A stretch of 64,000 nt of DNA. Source: an uncultured Lachnospiraceae bacterium. GTDB lineage: Bacteria > Bacillota > Clostridia > Lachnospirales > Lachnospiraceae. A model generated the notes under the pieces. It was not told the origin of the DNA. It saw nothing but the letters and a program-made list of their open reading frames with translations, and made no database searches. Location: contig CAJUEX010000005.1 in NCBI GenBank assembly GCA_910585715.1, forward strand, positions 41,885 to 105,884, read 5' to 3'. A program made the position numbers and the translations under genes. Positions 43,502 to 52,249 of the stretch are shown one piece after another; position 1 is the stretch's first letter; every line of letters begins with the position of its first letter.

Positions 43502-44146
43502 CTATTCCTCCTCCCCATATCCCAATACCCTGACTGTATAATCCTTCTCCGCTTCTACTTGACTGAGCCACGGTTCAATCAAGGCTTTTTCAGCCGCCTT
43601 GGCGGCTTCTGTGGCACATGCCTCCAAATCAGGGTCTTTGCTTACTTTATCAGCCAGGTCCTGTTCCGCATTGCGGTATGCTTCTTGTGCTACCGTTTCT
43701 GTTTGGTACTTTTCTTTTTGGAAAATATACTCCATTTTTCCGGCATCCACAACCGGCTCTTCTATCTGTACTTTTGGAAGCCGTATAACGATTGTGTCAG
43801 TATTCTCATCCATGCTTACGGTTATTTGGGTAACGTCTATTCCTGCTTTTACGTATCCTTCATATGCTACGTAATATTTTACGCAGCCGTATTCATCATA
43901 GATGGCTGCATAACCGTTATATGGATATTCTGCTGTATATAGCTGGTTTTTTCTTATTACTTTTTCCAAGGTGGATTCCGTTACCGTGGTGACTTTTCCT
44001 TCTTTTCCAATGATATCTTCCTTCACAACATTGTCTGTTTCAAAAGAAAAAAGGAATGGTATTAAAAGGGCTGCAGCACTGGCTGATATTAGTATCAAAG
44101 CAGACAGTACAATTATTTGAATCCATTTTAATTTCTTTTTCTCCAC
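43502..44146 (-). CDS. DUF4230 membrane-anchored protein
   Basis: A 214-residue protein starting at GTG after TGGAGAAATATCC. One N-terminal membrane helix (about 10-33) precedes a DUF4230 domain: VTTVTESTLEKVIRKNQLYT, VKAGIDVTQITVSMDENTDT, VIRLPKVQIEEPVVDAG and a helical tail AYRNAEQDLADKVSKDP. It and the next gene are tandem paralogues, one helix-anchored and one lipid-anchored. It is first in the five-gene operon, with a promoter upstream. Function is unknown. Confidence 0.8.
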   Translation of the reverse strand: MEKKKLKWIQIIVLSALILISASAAALLIPFLFSFETDNVVKEDIIGKEGKVTTVTESTLEKVIRKNQLYTAEYPYNGYAAIYDEYGCVKYYVAYEGYVKAGIDVTQITVSMDENTDTIVIRLPKVQIEEPVVDAGKMEYIFQKEKYQTETVAQEAYRNAEQDLADKVSKDPDLEACATEAAKAAEKALIEPWLSQVEAEKDYTVRVLGYGEEE

Positions 44147-44188
44147 GGATATTTCTCCAGATAGATTGCCTTTTTCTATATTATGATT

Positions 44189-44216
44189 TATTTATACAAA
44201 ATATTTGTCTGCTTTC
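44189..44216 (-). promoter_or_regulatory. Promoter of the DUF4230 operon
   Basis: TTGAAA (44216-44211) and TATAAA (44194-44189) on the minus strand, spaced 16 bp, about 43 bp before the first gene. Confidence 0.6.
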
Positions 44217-44250
44217 AAAACTATTATGGATTATGACGGGATGTATAGAT

Positions 44251-45138
44251 TCATCCTCTTATATCATAAATCCCATGCTTTGCAAACTCTTCTACAATCA
44301 AATCTGCCTCTTCTTCACCAATACACTTCAAACGAATCTTATTTTTTGTGGTAAATATAAATATGCAATATTCATCAACCACTACATTTCCTCCATGTTG
44401 AACGTCCACTTTCTTTTCAAAAATATGTTTTTCCACTTTATATACATCTCTCACATCTCTCACAAAAGCCATATCCCTATGGCACAGTATTACATAATTT
44501 GCTCCAATATGTAATAACCCTTCAAATAAATAGCATTTTGTTCCTCCTTTAAAATCCTCATTTATTTTTTCTATATCGTAGCCTTTCATTTTTATCTCAT
44601 TTTCCAGCAGCTTTGTTGAATTGTCAGAGCTTTTGGAATCAAAAAAACAAATCAATCCGCTGATAATTGGTATACAAAGGAAAAATGCTATCATTTCAAA
44701 CTTACTGAATCTTCCACCCCAATTTATTTCTATTATCCAAAACAGCAATCCCATTAACAAAAACAAAATTGCTATCATTATGGATTTTTCAAAAATATAC
44801 TCTTTCATGTACATTTCGCAAACTTTATAGATATTTTTATTCCTGGTTCTTCTTTGAAACATCCTGTATCTTTTTTCCTTTTTTATTGTCTGTCTGGAAG
44901 GTCTTATATATTGCCTGTCACCATATTTCTTTTTATAGGTTATAATTCCCCATATGCCAAACAGTATAAAAAGAAGTATACTTATAATACACATAATCCC
45001 AAATTGTATATCAATTTTACCAGTGCTTTGAAGATATATCAGAAGACCTGAAAATAAAAGAACAAAAAACCAAATGCCAGCCACCCTTTGAAAATCTTTC
45101 TTTTTATCTCCTGTCATAGCTTTCTTCCCCTCTGTCAT
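44251..45138 (-). CDS. Uncharacterised four-helix membrane protein
   Basis: A 295-residue protein: two membrane helices (about 17-65), a basic cytoplasmic segment (KKYGDRQYIRPSRQTIKKE), two more helices (about 114-165), then a C-terminal cytoplasmic domain of about 125 residues. The last domain has LFEGLLHIGANYVILCHRDM and IFIFTTKNKIRLKC, beta strands followed by a helix, somewhat like PH/YcxB-like membrane-sensor domains, but I cannot assign it. A TATAAT lies 40 bp upstream, beside the toxin locus. Confidence 0.65.
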   Translation of the reverse strand: MTEGKKAMTGDKKKDFQRVAGIWFFVLLFSGLLIYLQSTGKIDIQFGIMCIISILLFILFGIWGIITYKKKYGDRQYIRPSRQTIKKEKRYRMFQRRTRNKNIYKVCEMYMKEYIFEKSIMIAILFLLMGLLFWIIEINWGGRFSKFEMIAFFLCIPIISGLICFFDSKSSDNSTKLLENEIKMKGYDIEKINEDFKGGTKCYLFEGLLHIGANYVILCHRDMAFVRDVRDVYKVEKHIFEKKVDVQHGGNVVVDEYCIFIFTTKNKIRLKCIGEEEADLIVEEFAKHGIYDIRG

Positions 45139-45189
45139 TTGTAAAAAATGCTTGAATATTTTTAGCTAACATGTTACATTATAGACATG

Positions 45190-45280
45190 AAAGGAAGTAA
45201 CCGCCCACAAAGTGGTTAACCTCCGAAATGTAGAAAGCCTACCTTCATCGGTCAAGTGACAAGGTAGGCTTATTTATTTT
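45190..45280 (+). ncRNA. Candidate antisense RNA of the holin-like toxin
   Basis: The plus strand opposite the toxin 3' end contains ACCGCCCACAAAGTGG, then a strong hairpin AAGCCTACCTT / AAGGTAGGCTT (45235-45271) followed by TATTTATTTT, a rho-independent end for a rightward RNA. ACCGCCC is complementary to the toxin ribosome-site region GGGCGGT. This matches known type I loci where an antisense RNA overlaps the toxin 3' end. Its promoter was not located with confidence. Confidence 0.5.
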
Positions 45281-45369
45281 CGCTTATGATTCCTATCTAT
45301 GTAGGCAAGCAGTGTAATCAGGAATGAACCGCCTAAAAATAACAGGCTTAAACTTTCATATATATCCAT
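45274..45369 (-). CDS. Holin-like type I toxin peptide (Hol-Tox family)
   Basis: A 31-residue peptide: MDIYESLSLLFLGGSFLITL, then LAYIDRNHKRK. The YE(S/A)LSL start, single membrane helix and short basic tail are those of the putative holin-like toxin family of Firmicutes. The ribosome region GAGGGGCGGTGGTGCAG is also typical. It has a near-consensus promoter about 72 bp upstream. A CCTCCC stretch in the leader could pair with the ribosome site and restrain translation. Membrane depolarisation is the expected effect, by family analogy. Confidence 0.8.
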   Translation of the reverse strand: MDIYESLSLLFLGGSFLITLLAYIDRNHKRK

Positions 45370-45439
45370 CTGCACCACCGCCCCTCTTTTTCAAGTTTGG
45401 GAGGCTTACCACCTTGTAACACGATAACTTCCTGATACT

Positions 45440-45468
45440 ATTATAAGGTAAACGTTTCTTTCCGTCAA
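45440..45468 (-). promoter_or_regulatory. Promoter of the toxin mRNA
   Basis: TTGACG (45468-45463) and TATAAT (45445-45440) on the minus strand with 17-bp spacing predict a leader of about 64 nt. Confidence 0.75.
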
Positions 45469-45476
45469 GCTATGTC

Positions 45477-45510
45477 AAAATGCCGTAACTCTCTGGAATT
45501 ACGGCATTTT
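45477..45510 (-). terminator. Terminator of the GGGtGRT operon
   Basis: AAAATGCCGTAA and TTACGGCATTTT form a strong hairpin with a T run, 38 bp past the stop codon and just upstream of the toxin promoter. Confidence 0.85.
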
Positions 45511-45547
45511 ACTATTTCGTAAAAATATTTTATTAAATGCTTATCTT

Positions 45548-46558
45548 CTAAAACTTTCCTTCCTTCGCAGCTTCCTCGATGGAAACAGCTACAGCAACCG
45601 TCATACCAACCATAGGGTTGTTTCCTGCGCCAATCAGACCCATCATTTCCACGTGAGCCGGTACAGAAGAAGAACCTGCAAACTGTGCATCGGAATGCAT
45701 ACGTCCCATTGTATCTGTCATACCATAGGAAGCAGGACCTGCAGCCATGTTGTCCGGATGAAGGGTACGTCCTGTACCGCCGCCGCTTGCTACGGAGAAA
45801 TATTTCTTGCCCTGTTCGTTGCATTCTTTTTTGTATGTACCTGCAACCGGGTGCTGGAATCTGGTAGGATTGGTGGAGTTACCTGTAATGGAAACGTCAA
45901 CGCCTTCCTTATGCATGATTGCCACGCCTTCACAAACATCATTTGCACCGTAGCAGTTAACCTTTGCACGAAGTCCTTCGGAATAAGACTTTCTATATAC
46001 TTCTTTTACGGTATTGGTGTACGGGTCATATTCAGTTTCCACGAATGTAAATCCGTTGATTCTGGAAATAACCTGAGCAGCATCCTTTCCAAGTCCGTTT
46101 AAGATAACTCTTAAAGGTTTCTGGCGTACCTTGTTTGCTTTTTCAGCAATACCGATAGCGCCCTCTGCTGCTGCAAAGGATTCATGTCCTGCTAAGAAGC
46201 AGAAGCACTCTGTCTCTTCTTCCAGTAGCATCTTGCCAAGGTTACCATGTCCAAGACCAACCTTACGGGTATCTGCAACAGAACCGGGAATACAGAAAGC
46301 CTGAAGTCCTTCACCGATAGCTGCTGCTGCATCTGCTGCTTTTCTGCAGCCCTTTTTAATTGCAATTGCTGCGCCTACTGTATATGCCCAGCATGCATTT
46401 TCAAAACAGATTGGCTGAATGCCTTTTACCTGGTCGTAAACGTTTAAGCCGGCATCCTTTGTGATTTTTTCAGCTTCTTCGATGGAAGAAATTCCATAGC
46501 TGTTTAAAACACCATTGATTTTATCAATTCTTCTTTCATATGATTCAAATAAAGCCAT
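45548..46558 (-). CDS. GGGtGRT protein
   Basis: A 336-residue member of the GGGtGRT family, named after its motif: here VASGGGTGRTLHPDNMAAGP (about 258-277). Other marks are YERRIDKINGVLNSYGISSIEEAEKI at the start and VGMTVAVAVSIEEAAKEGKF at the end. It is cytosolic. In Clostridia it is regularly paired with a NifU-like scaffold, as here 19 bp upstream. The role is unknown; an Fe-S or selenium/sulfur-related task is suggested only by that pairing. Confidence 0.9.
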   Translation of the reverse strand: MALFESYERRIDKINGVLNSYGISSIEEAEKITKDAGLNVYDQVKGIQPICFENACWAYTVGAAIAIKKGCRKAADAAAAIGEGLQAFCIPGSVADTRKVGLGHGNLGKMLLEEETECFCFLAGHESFAAAEGAIGIAEKANKVRQKPLRVILNGLGKDAAQVISRINGFTFVETEYDPYTNTVKEVYRKSYSEGLRAKVNCYGANDVCEGVAIMHKEGVDVSITGNSTNPTRFQHPVAGTYKKECNEQGKKYFSVASGGGTGRTLHPDNMAAGPASYGMTDTMGRMHSDAQFAGSSSVPAHVEMMGLIGAGNNPMVGMTVAVAVSIEEAAKEGKF

Positions 46559-46577
46559 TTCTCATTTCCTCCTTCTT

Positions 46578-47270
46578 CTATTCCTGTCTTGGGTCGATAA
46601 TCTTAACTGCATCTGCAACACGGCCGTACTGTCCTTTTGCTTTTTCCCATGCAGTATTGGGGTCATCGCCTTTTTTGATGAAATCAGTCATTTTTCCAAG
46701 ACTTACAAACTGGTAGCCGATAATCTGGTCGTCTGCGTCCAAAGCGATACCGGTTACATATCCTTCTGCCATTTCCAGATAACGGGGACCTTTTTGAAGG
46801 GTTCCGTACATAGTACCAACCTGAGAACGTAAACCTTTTCCTAAATCCTCAAGGCCTGCGCCTACCGGAAGTCCGTCTTCAGAAAATGCGCTCTGTGTAC
46901 GTCCGTAAACGATTTGTAAGAATAATTCTCTCATTGCTGTATTGATGGCATCACATACAAGGTCTGTATTCAATGCTTCTAAAAGAGTTCTTCCCGGTAA
47001 GATTTCGGAAGCCATAGCTGCGGAATGAGTCATACCGGAGCAGCCGATTGTCTCTACCAATGCTTCCTGAATAATGCCTTCCTTTACGTTTAAGGTAAGC
47101 TTGCAGGCACCCTGCTGGGGAGCACACCAGCCTACACCGTGTGTCAGACCGGAAATATCTTTAATTTCTTTTGCTTTTACCCATTTTGCTTCTTCTGGGA
47201 TTGGAGCACAGCCGTGGGCAACGCCCTGTGCAACCTTACACATTTCTTCTACTTCTTTTGAAATAATCAT
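46578..47270 (-). CDS. NifU-like iron-sulfur scaffold protein
   Basis: The 230-residue protein has an IscU/NifU N-terminal-like fold: HGVGWCAPQQGACKLTLNVKEG, VETIGCSGMTHSAAMASEIL and a helical segment. The cysteines at C-A-P, A-C-K and G-C-S provide likely cluster ligands, though the spacing differs from IscU. It is the first gene of the pair with the GGGtGRT protein. Scaffold function is inferred from the fold. Confidence 0.85.
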   Translation of the reverse strand: MIISKEVEEMCKVAQGVAHGCAPIPEEAKWVKAKEIKDISGLTHGVGWCAPQQGACKLTLNVKEGIIQEALVETIGCSGMTHSAAMASEILPGRTLLEALNTDLVCDAINTAMRELFLQIVYGRTQSAFSEDGLPVGAGLEDLGKGLRSQVGTMYGTLQKGPRYLEMAEGYVTGIALDADDQIIGYQFVSLGKMTDFIKKGDDPNTAWEKAKGQYGRVADAVKIIDPRQE

Positions 47271-47425
47271 GTGAAATCTCCTTTCAATATGTAGCTTTTA
47301 TTTATTTAACAAGGCTCTTTGGCTTTGTTATAACCGCTTTTTTCATTTTGCCATACTTCGGTAAAAAAATCCAGCATTTTTGATAATTTTCTTCAATAAA
47401 TATAGCAATTGGGGTGTTTGGAAAC

Positions 47426-47590
47426 CCGGACGTGGGAGGCGGCAGGTCATAGAATGGTCTTCCGGGCACGCTCTCGCTCTGCAAAGACGTAGCGGTACTA
47501 ACGCACCAAAATACGGTGCGTTAGTACCGACGACTTTGCCAAGGCCTGGAAGACCATTCTATGACCTGCCGCCTCCCACTGTGTATTGAG
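47426..47590 (+). repeat. Palindromic element, type A, copy A4
   Basis: The arms 47432-47467 and 47544-47579 form a 36-bp inverted repeat with one mismatch. The core has CACGCTCTCGCTCTGC, AAAGACGTAG, and a perfect hairpin CGGTACTAACGCACC / GGTGCGTTAGTACCG around AAAATAC. It lies 57 bp past the ABC ATPase stop and upstream of the NifU-like gene. Confidence 0.88.
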
Positions 47591-47646
47591 AAATAAAATA
47601 TCCTATATTTGTTGTATGTTATCCTTTATATGTTATCCTTTGTACA

Positions 47647-48441
47647 TTATGACAGCATCATTCTGTCATTGGCAAATTCTCCGCCGCTGGCTTCTTCAAA
47701 CTTTTTCAGTAAGTCGGCTACTTTCAGATTTTTCTTTTCTTCTCCTGCCACGTCATAAATAATGTTTCCTTCATGCATCATAATCAGACGGTTTCCAAGG
47801 CGGATTGCATCCTTCATATTGTGGGTTACCATTAAGGCTGTCAGGTGTTCTTCATTGACGATTTTTTCTGTTAAGTCTAAAACTGTTTTTGCGGTTTTGG
47901 GGTCTAAGGCGGCGGTATGTTCATCTAGAAGAAGAAGCTTTGGCTTTTGCAGGGATGCCATTAAAAGAGTAAGCGCCTGTCTCTGTCCGCCGGATAGAAG
48001 CCCTACCTTGGAAGTAAGCCTTGTTTCCAGTCCAAGGCCTAAAACCTTTAATTCCTCCACGTATTGTTCTTTTTCTTCTTTTGTAATGCCCCATCTTAAT
48101 GTTCTTCTGGCTCCTCTTCTATGGGCAAGGGCAAGATTTTCCTCAATTTCCATGCCTGCGGCTGTTCCGCGCATAGGGTCCTGAAATACTCTTCCCAAGT
48201 ATTTTGCCCGCTTATGCTCCGGCATTCTGGAAATATTCACACCGTCTAAAACGATTTTCCCGGCGTCAATGGGGTATACTCCTGCAATCATATTTAACAT
48301 GGTGGACTTGCCGGCGCCGTTTCCGCCGATAATGGTTACGAAATCTCCCTCGTTCAATTGAAGGTTCACCCCGGTCAGCGCCTTCTTTTCGTTTATGGTT
48401 CCTTTGTTGAAGGTCTTTTCTACATTGGTTAAGTTTAACAT
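47647..48441 (-). CDS. ABC transporter ATP-binding protein
   Basis: A 264-residue ATPase: Walker A IGGNGAGKST (about 38-47), Q-loop GRVFQDPMRG, signature LLSGGQRQALTLLMAS and Walker B KLLLLDEHTAAL. It resembles the ATPases of TrpXYZ-like/CD1107-type importers whose permease is a LivH-like protein. It overlaps the permease gene by 7 bp. Confidence 0.92.
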   Translation of the reverse strand: MLNLTNVEKTFNKGTINEKKALTGVNLQLNEGDFVTIIGGNGAGKSTMLNMIAGVYPIDAGKIVLDGVNISRMPEHKRAKYLGRVFQDPMRGTAAGMEIEENLALAHRRGARRTLRWGITKEEKEQYVEELKVLGLGLETRLTSKVGLLSGGQRQALTLLMASLQKPKLLLLDEHTAALDPKTAKTVLDLTEKIVNEEHLTALMVTHNMKDAIRLGNRLIMMHEGNIIYDVAGEEKKNLKVADLLKKFEEASGGEFANDRMMLS

Positions 48442-49355
48442 GTGCCGCTTCCTCCTTCACTATAGGAACGTTTCATCTTCCATTTATCGATAGCTACCGG
48501 AATACATAGAGCCAGTGCCACAATAGTTGCCGACAAAAGCTTCATGTCGTTTGCATCCATGCCAAGTCTTAAAACAATTGCGCGGATTACAAAATAAACA
48601 ATGCTTCCCACTACAGCGGAAGTAAGCTTTGCACCAAAGGAACGCAGCTTTCCCATAAGCACGTCACCGATGACAATTGCCGCAAGACCAATAACGATAG
48701 CGCCTGTTCCCATGCCGATATCCGCATATTTCTGGCTCTGGCATACAAGAGCTCCCGATAGCCCCACCAGACCGTTTGAAATCATCAGCGCCAGCATTTT
48801 TGTAAACTTTGTATTGACTCCCAAAGCCCTTATCATATCCTCATTATTACCGGTAGCACGAAGGGCAGAACCGATTTCCGTACCAAAAAACCAATACAGG
48901 CCAACAATAATAAGAACTGCAATAATAATGCCTATAATCAGGGTGGTAATGCCCTGCTCCATTCCAAAAGCATTAACTGCCTTGGAAATAATTGTATCTA
49001 CCTTTAACAGCGGAATGTTACTTTTTCCCATAATTCTTAAATTCACGGACCAAAGGGCAATCTGAGTAAGAATCCCTGCCAGAATCGCCGGTATGTCAAA
49101 TACGGTATGCAAAAACCCTGTTACGGCTCCTGCCAGCACTCCAAAGAATGTAGCGGCTAACAACGCTATAAAAGGATTCACTCCTTTCCCCACAACTAAC
49201 ATTGCACATATACATCCCCCAAGCGCAAAACTTCCGTCAACGGTCAGGTCCGCAATATCCAAAAGCTTATAGGTTATGTATACGCCAAGCACCATGACGC
49301 CCCACAAGATTCCCTGGGATATGGCGCCCTGCATTGAAATCAAAAAACCACTCAT
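48435..49355 (-). CDS. ABC transporter permease (TrpY/LivH-like)
   Basis: A 306-residue membrane protein with about eight helices: QGILWGVMVLGVYITYKLLD, LTVDGSFALGG (a hallmark of this permease type), LVGLSGALVCQSQKYADIGMGTGAIVIGLAAIVIG. It matches the permease of the ABC systems proposed to import tryptophan/tyrosine-like compounds. The ribosome site is AGGAGGAAAAAGGGC. The substrate-binding protein expected upstream is absent; element B3 and a vanZ-like gene lie there instead. Confidence 0.9.
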   Translation of the reverse strand: MSGFLISMQGAISQGILWGVMVLGVYITYKLLDIADLTVDGSFALGGCICAMLVVGKGVNPFIALLAATFFGVLAGAVTGFLHTVFDIPAILAGILTQIALWSVNLRIMGKSNIPLLKVDTIISKAVNAFGMEQGITTLIIGIIIAVLIIVGLYWFFGTEIGSALRATGNNEDMIRALGVNTKFTKMLALMISNGLVGLSGALVCQSQKYADIGMGTGAIVIGLAAIVIGDVLMGKLRSFGAKLTSAVVGSIVYFVIRAIVLRLGMDANDMKLLSATIVALALCIPVAIDKWKMKRSYSEGGSGTC

Positions 49356-49472
49356 GCCCTTTTTCCTCCTAATAGTATTCTGAATTGGCTCACTGTTTCT
49401 ATTTTAATGAATTTTGGGTAAGATAGCAAGGGGGAATTTGTGGATTGTGGTTTTTTAACTATTTTCGTAACA

Positions 49473-49679
49473 GTTCAGACAGCAGTTTCCCGCGAGAACC
49501 GGAACAGGGATTTGACAGAACATGATTTCTTAAGAAGTCCTTATAAAAACGCCAGCGCTTAGCGAGGTTCTTTCGAGCTTAGCACTGCTGCGTTTTTATC
49601 AGAGCGGGAGCGTGACGACGTAGAAATCATGTTCTGTCAGATCCCTGTCCCGGTCCTGCGGGGAAGCTGCTGTCTGAAC
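49473..49679 (-). repeat. Palindromic element, type B, copy B3 (inverted)
   Basis: The arms 49473-49530 and 49622-49679 (58 bp) pair with a few mismatches. On the minus strand the core reads TTTCTACGTCGTCACGCTC, CCGCTCTGATAAAAACGC and the AGTGCTAAGCTCG ... CTCGCTAAGCGCT hairpin. It ends 11 bp from the VanZ-like gene stop. The remaining gap holds no gene. Confidence 0.88.
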
Positions 49680-49690
49680 CATTACTTTTT

Positions 49691-50362
49691 TCAACGTATT
49701 TTTTCCCATATTGGACCAGCCAGTATTTTTTCCCATATTATCTGAGAAATAAAGGGCGTAATAAGGAACATGATAAAAAAGGTAAGAAAAAAAATCAGAA
49801 AGGGCTCGTATTTTCTTCTGTTTTCTCTGCTAATGGAATGCTCATTGACTGAATAAGACTGAGGATTTACTTTTCCAGCCCATGTCAGGCAAAGGCTTGA
49901 AAGATACCACCCTATAACTGTTCCCATGGTATTTGTTATCAGGTCGTCTACATCCGTTAGCCGTAAAGTAAAAATCTGCAGAACTTCAATTGCTGCGGAT
50001 ATGCCAAATCCCATAAAAGTGGTTTTTTTTAGGGAACCATATTCTTCCCAGATATGGGGCAGGAAAAATCCCAGCGGAATAAATAATATTATGTTGAGTA
50101 TTGTGTTTATGATATAGGCAGCCGGACTGTTTGCAATATCGATAAAAGGAATCCAGTTGAAATCTAAAGAAACTGTCAATGAGTTTATGGCCGGTATTCC
50201 CGTTACGGAAAAAACTGCAGATAAATAAATGGCAAACAGAATTATTTGCAGCCTTTTTTTCATGGGATGCTGTTTAAAAAAATGCAACAGGACGAACAGC
50301 GCCGGCAAAAGAATAATAGCTGCTGAAAATGCATCTATGGCAATGGATAAAAATCGTATCAT
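49691..50362 (-). CDS. VanZ family membrane protein
   Basis: A 223-residue protein with five to six membrane helices. The VanZ signature is visible: SVTGIPAINSLTVSLDFNWIPF, ILNIILFIPLGFFLPHIW and EVLQIFTLRLTDVDDLITNTMGTVIGW. VanZ relatives affect susceptibility to lipoglycopeptides or remain uncharacterised; resistance should not be assumed. There is no van operon nearby. Confidence 0.88.
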   Translation of the reverse strand: MIRFLSIAIDAFSAAIILLPALFVLLHFFKQHPMKKRLQIILFAIYLSAVFSVTGIPAINSLTVSLDFNWIPFIDIANSPAAYIINTILNIILFIPLGFFLPHIWEEYGSLKKTTFMGFGISAAIEVLQIFTLRLTDVDDLITNTMGTVIGWYLSSLCLTWAGKVNPQSYSVNEHSISRENRRKYEPFLIFFLTFFIMFLITPFISQIIWEKILAGPIWEKIR

Positions 50363-50520
50363 TTTAGCCTCCGTTTTACTTTATGCATATATTTTAATTC
50401 TTTTATCCGGAGAAATTTTCAATATAATCTCACATTTTTTTTAATTTTCTCTTAATATTCCCCTGCATGGTGTCTGACAATATTCTTATGCTTGAATTAT
50501 CCTGTCCAGTTCTTTTTCAG

Positions 50521-51015
50521 TTATTCCATCTCAACAGACACCCAATTACATTCCAGTCCCCACTCCTCTTCCGCTGCGGGTCTTATGCTGTCAATTTTCA
50601 GCTGATAGCGGGAAATGGCTGTCACCGGCTCCAGATAAGCCTGCTCCATTTCAGAAGCCTTTACCCCTTCTACCTTCGTTTCAGCCAACTCAAAGGTATA
50701 CATCTGCCCGCCTTTAAGCTTCCTGCCATTTTCTTCACCTACCCAGACAGTAAAAGGCTCTTCCTGAAACAGTGTGACCACCGCAACCCTTGGAGTGGTA
50801 TCATCCGAAACATAATCGGGAATCACATCACGCACCATTGCCGTAAAGCTTCCACGAATTACAGCACTGCCGGCAGAATCCTTTTCTACTGAACCACTGC
50901 CATCTTCATTTCCTTTTTGATAGCCGGCATCATTCTCCGAAGCGCTCCTTTTGCATGCAGAACATGCCGTAAAAAGAAATGCCGCCATCAACACCGTACA
51001 TAAAATCCTTTTCAT
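50521..51015 (-). CDS. Uncharacterised lipoprotein
   Basis: A 164-residue lipoprotein: signal peptide RILCTVLMAAFLFTAC with lipobox Cys at 18. The mature region begins with a Ser/Gly/Asp-rich linker and a beta-rich domain: VIRGSFTAMVRDVIPDYVSD, RVAVVTLFQEEPFTVWVGEE, MYTFELAET. The small extracellular domain resembles OB/DUF-type folds but I do not recognise a family. It is monocistronic. Confidence 0.7.
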   Translation of the reverse strand: MKRILCTVLMAAFLFTACSACKRSASENDAGYQKGNEDGSGSVEKDSAGSAVIRGSFTAMVRDVIPDYVSDDTTPRVAVVTLFQEEPFTVWVGEENGRKLKGGQMYTFELAETKVEGVKASEMEQAYLEPVTAISRYQLKIDSIRPAAEEEWGLECNWVSVEME

Positions 51016-51158
51016 ATCCTTAACCGCCTATTGATACTTAAATCCACCACTCCGGCGTCAATTCTCCCAAAGTAATTGTTTTCCTGTTATTATATTAAAT
51101 AGATTCTACCACCCTTTGTCAAAAACTGCTATACTCTTTCTAAAAGGAGGCATTTAAA

Positions 51159-52055
51159 ATGCATGAAAGCCGTTTGTTTAAAATCTTATATTATCTGCTT
51201 GATAAAGGTTCGGCAACTGCTCCTGAACTGGCAGAAAGGTTTGAGGTTTCCGTAAGAACCATTTACAGGGATATTGATGCACTAAGCAGCGCCGGGATTC
51301 CGGTTTACACGGAAACAGGAAGAAACGGCGGGATTCATCTGCTAAAGAATTTCGTTTTGAATAAAACAGTCCTATCCAATCAGGAAAAACAGGAAATATT
51401 ATCTGCGCTTCAGGGCTTAAACGTAATAAGCGGTTCTTATGAAAAAGATACATTGGAAAAGCTTTCCGCACTTTTTGATGTTCCTTCTGCTAACTGGCTT
51501 GAAGTGGATTTTTCCAGATGGGGTGACAAGCCGGCGGATAACAAAAAGTTTGAACAGTTAAAAACTGCTGTCATTCATCACAGGCCTGTTCAGATTTTTT
51601 ATGCAGATTCTTATGGGAATGGCTGTGAAAGAGTCATACTACCCCTAAAGTTGTACTATAAATCCAAAGACTGGTATGTAAAAGCCTATTGCACCTTGAA
51701 ACAGGCTTTCTTGCTTTTTAAATGTAACCGCATTCTAAAGTGGGAGCTTTTAGAAGAACGCTTTCCCCCAATGACTTTTCCTGAAACTCCTCACATGCAA
51801 AATGATGCCTGTCATAAAATAATACTCAGATTTCCGGCGGAAACGGCATATCGTGTTTATGATGAATTTGATAACACTCAGATAAAGGCAGACAAAGATG
51901 GAACTCTGCTTGTTACTGCCCATATGCCGGTGGATGACTGGCTGACCGGATATCTGCTTTCCTTCGGGGAGCAGGTAGATATTATAGAACCCCTGCATTT
52001 GAAAAAAATAATTGCCCAAAAAGCAAAATTAATTTACGAAAAAAATAAAGCATGA
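51159..52055 (+). CDS. YafY-type WYL transcriptional regulator
   Basis: A 298-residue regulator. The N-terminal HTH_11 helix-turn-helix (SATAPELAERFEVSVRTIYRD, about 18-38) is followed by the WYL ligand-sensing domain (about 140-220; VILPLKLYYKSKDWYVKAYC) and a WCX C-terminal region. The ribosome site is AAAAGGAGGC. It lies 195 bp before a DinB/DfsB-like gene in the same direction, a common pairing, so it probably controls that gene. Confidence 0.9.
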   Translation: MHESRLFKILYYLLDKGSATAPELAERFEVSVRTIYRDIDALSSAGIPVYTETGRNGGIHLLKNFVLNKTVLSNQEKQEILSALQGLNVISGSYEKDTLEKLSALFDVPSANWLEVDFSRWGDKPADNKKFEQLKTAVIHHRPVQIFYADSYGNGCERVILPLKLYYKSKDWYVKAYCTLKQAFLLFKCNRILKWELLEERFPPMTFPETPHMQNDACHKIILRFPAETAYRVYDEFDNTQIKADKDGTLLVTAHMPVDDWLTGYLLSFGEQVDIIEPLHLKKIIAQKAKLIYEKNKA

Positions 52056-52249
52056 CACAGGATGTCAACATTTCTTCTCTATAATAAACACATCACAGTA
52101 CAGTTAAACCGGCTGTTACAGACAATCTATTTTCAAACAGTTGCAAAAAAGACGCCCTGCTTGTGATATTGCCTATATGGCAAGGCAAATTGCAGCTACA
52201 GAATATTTTGCAATTATCTGACAAAATTTTAATTATAAGGAGAACAAAT

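Noticed and set aside
49691..50362. Glycopeptide resistance operon
   Set aside because: A single VanZ-family membrane protein without vanH, vanA or vanX neighbours does not support it.
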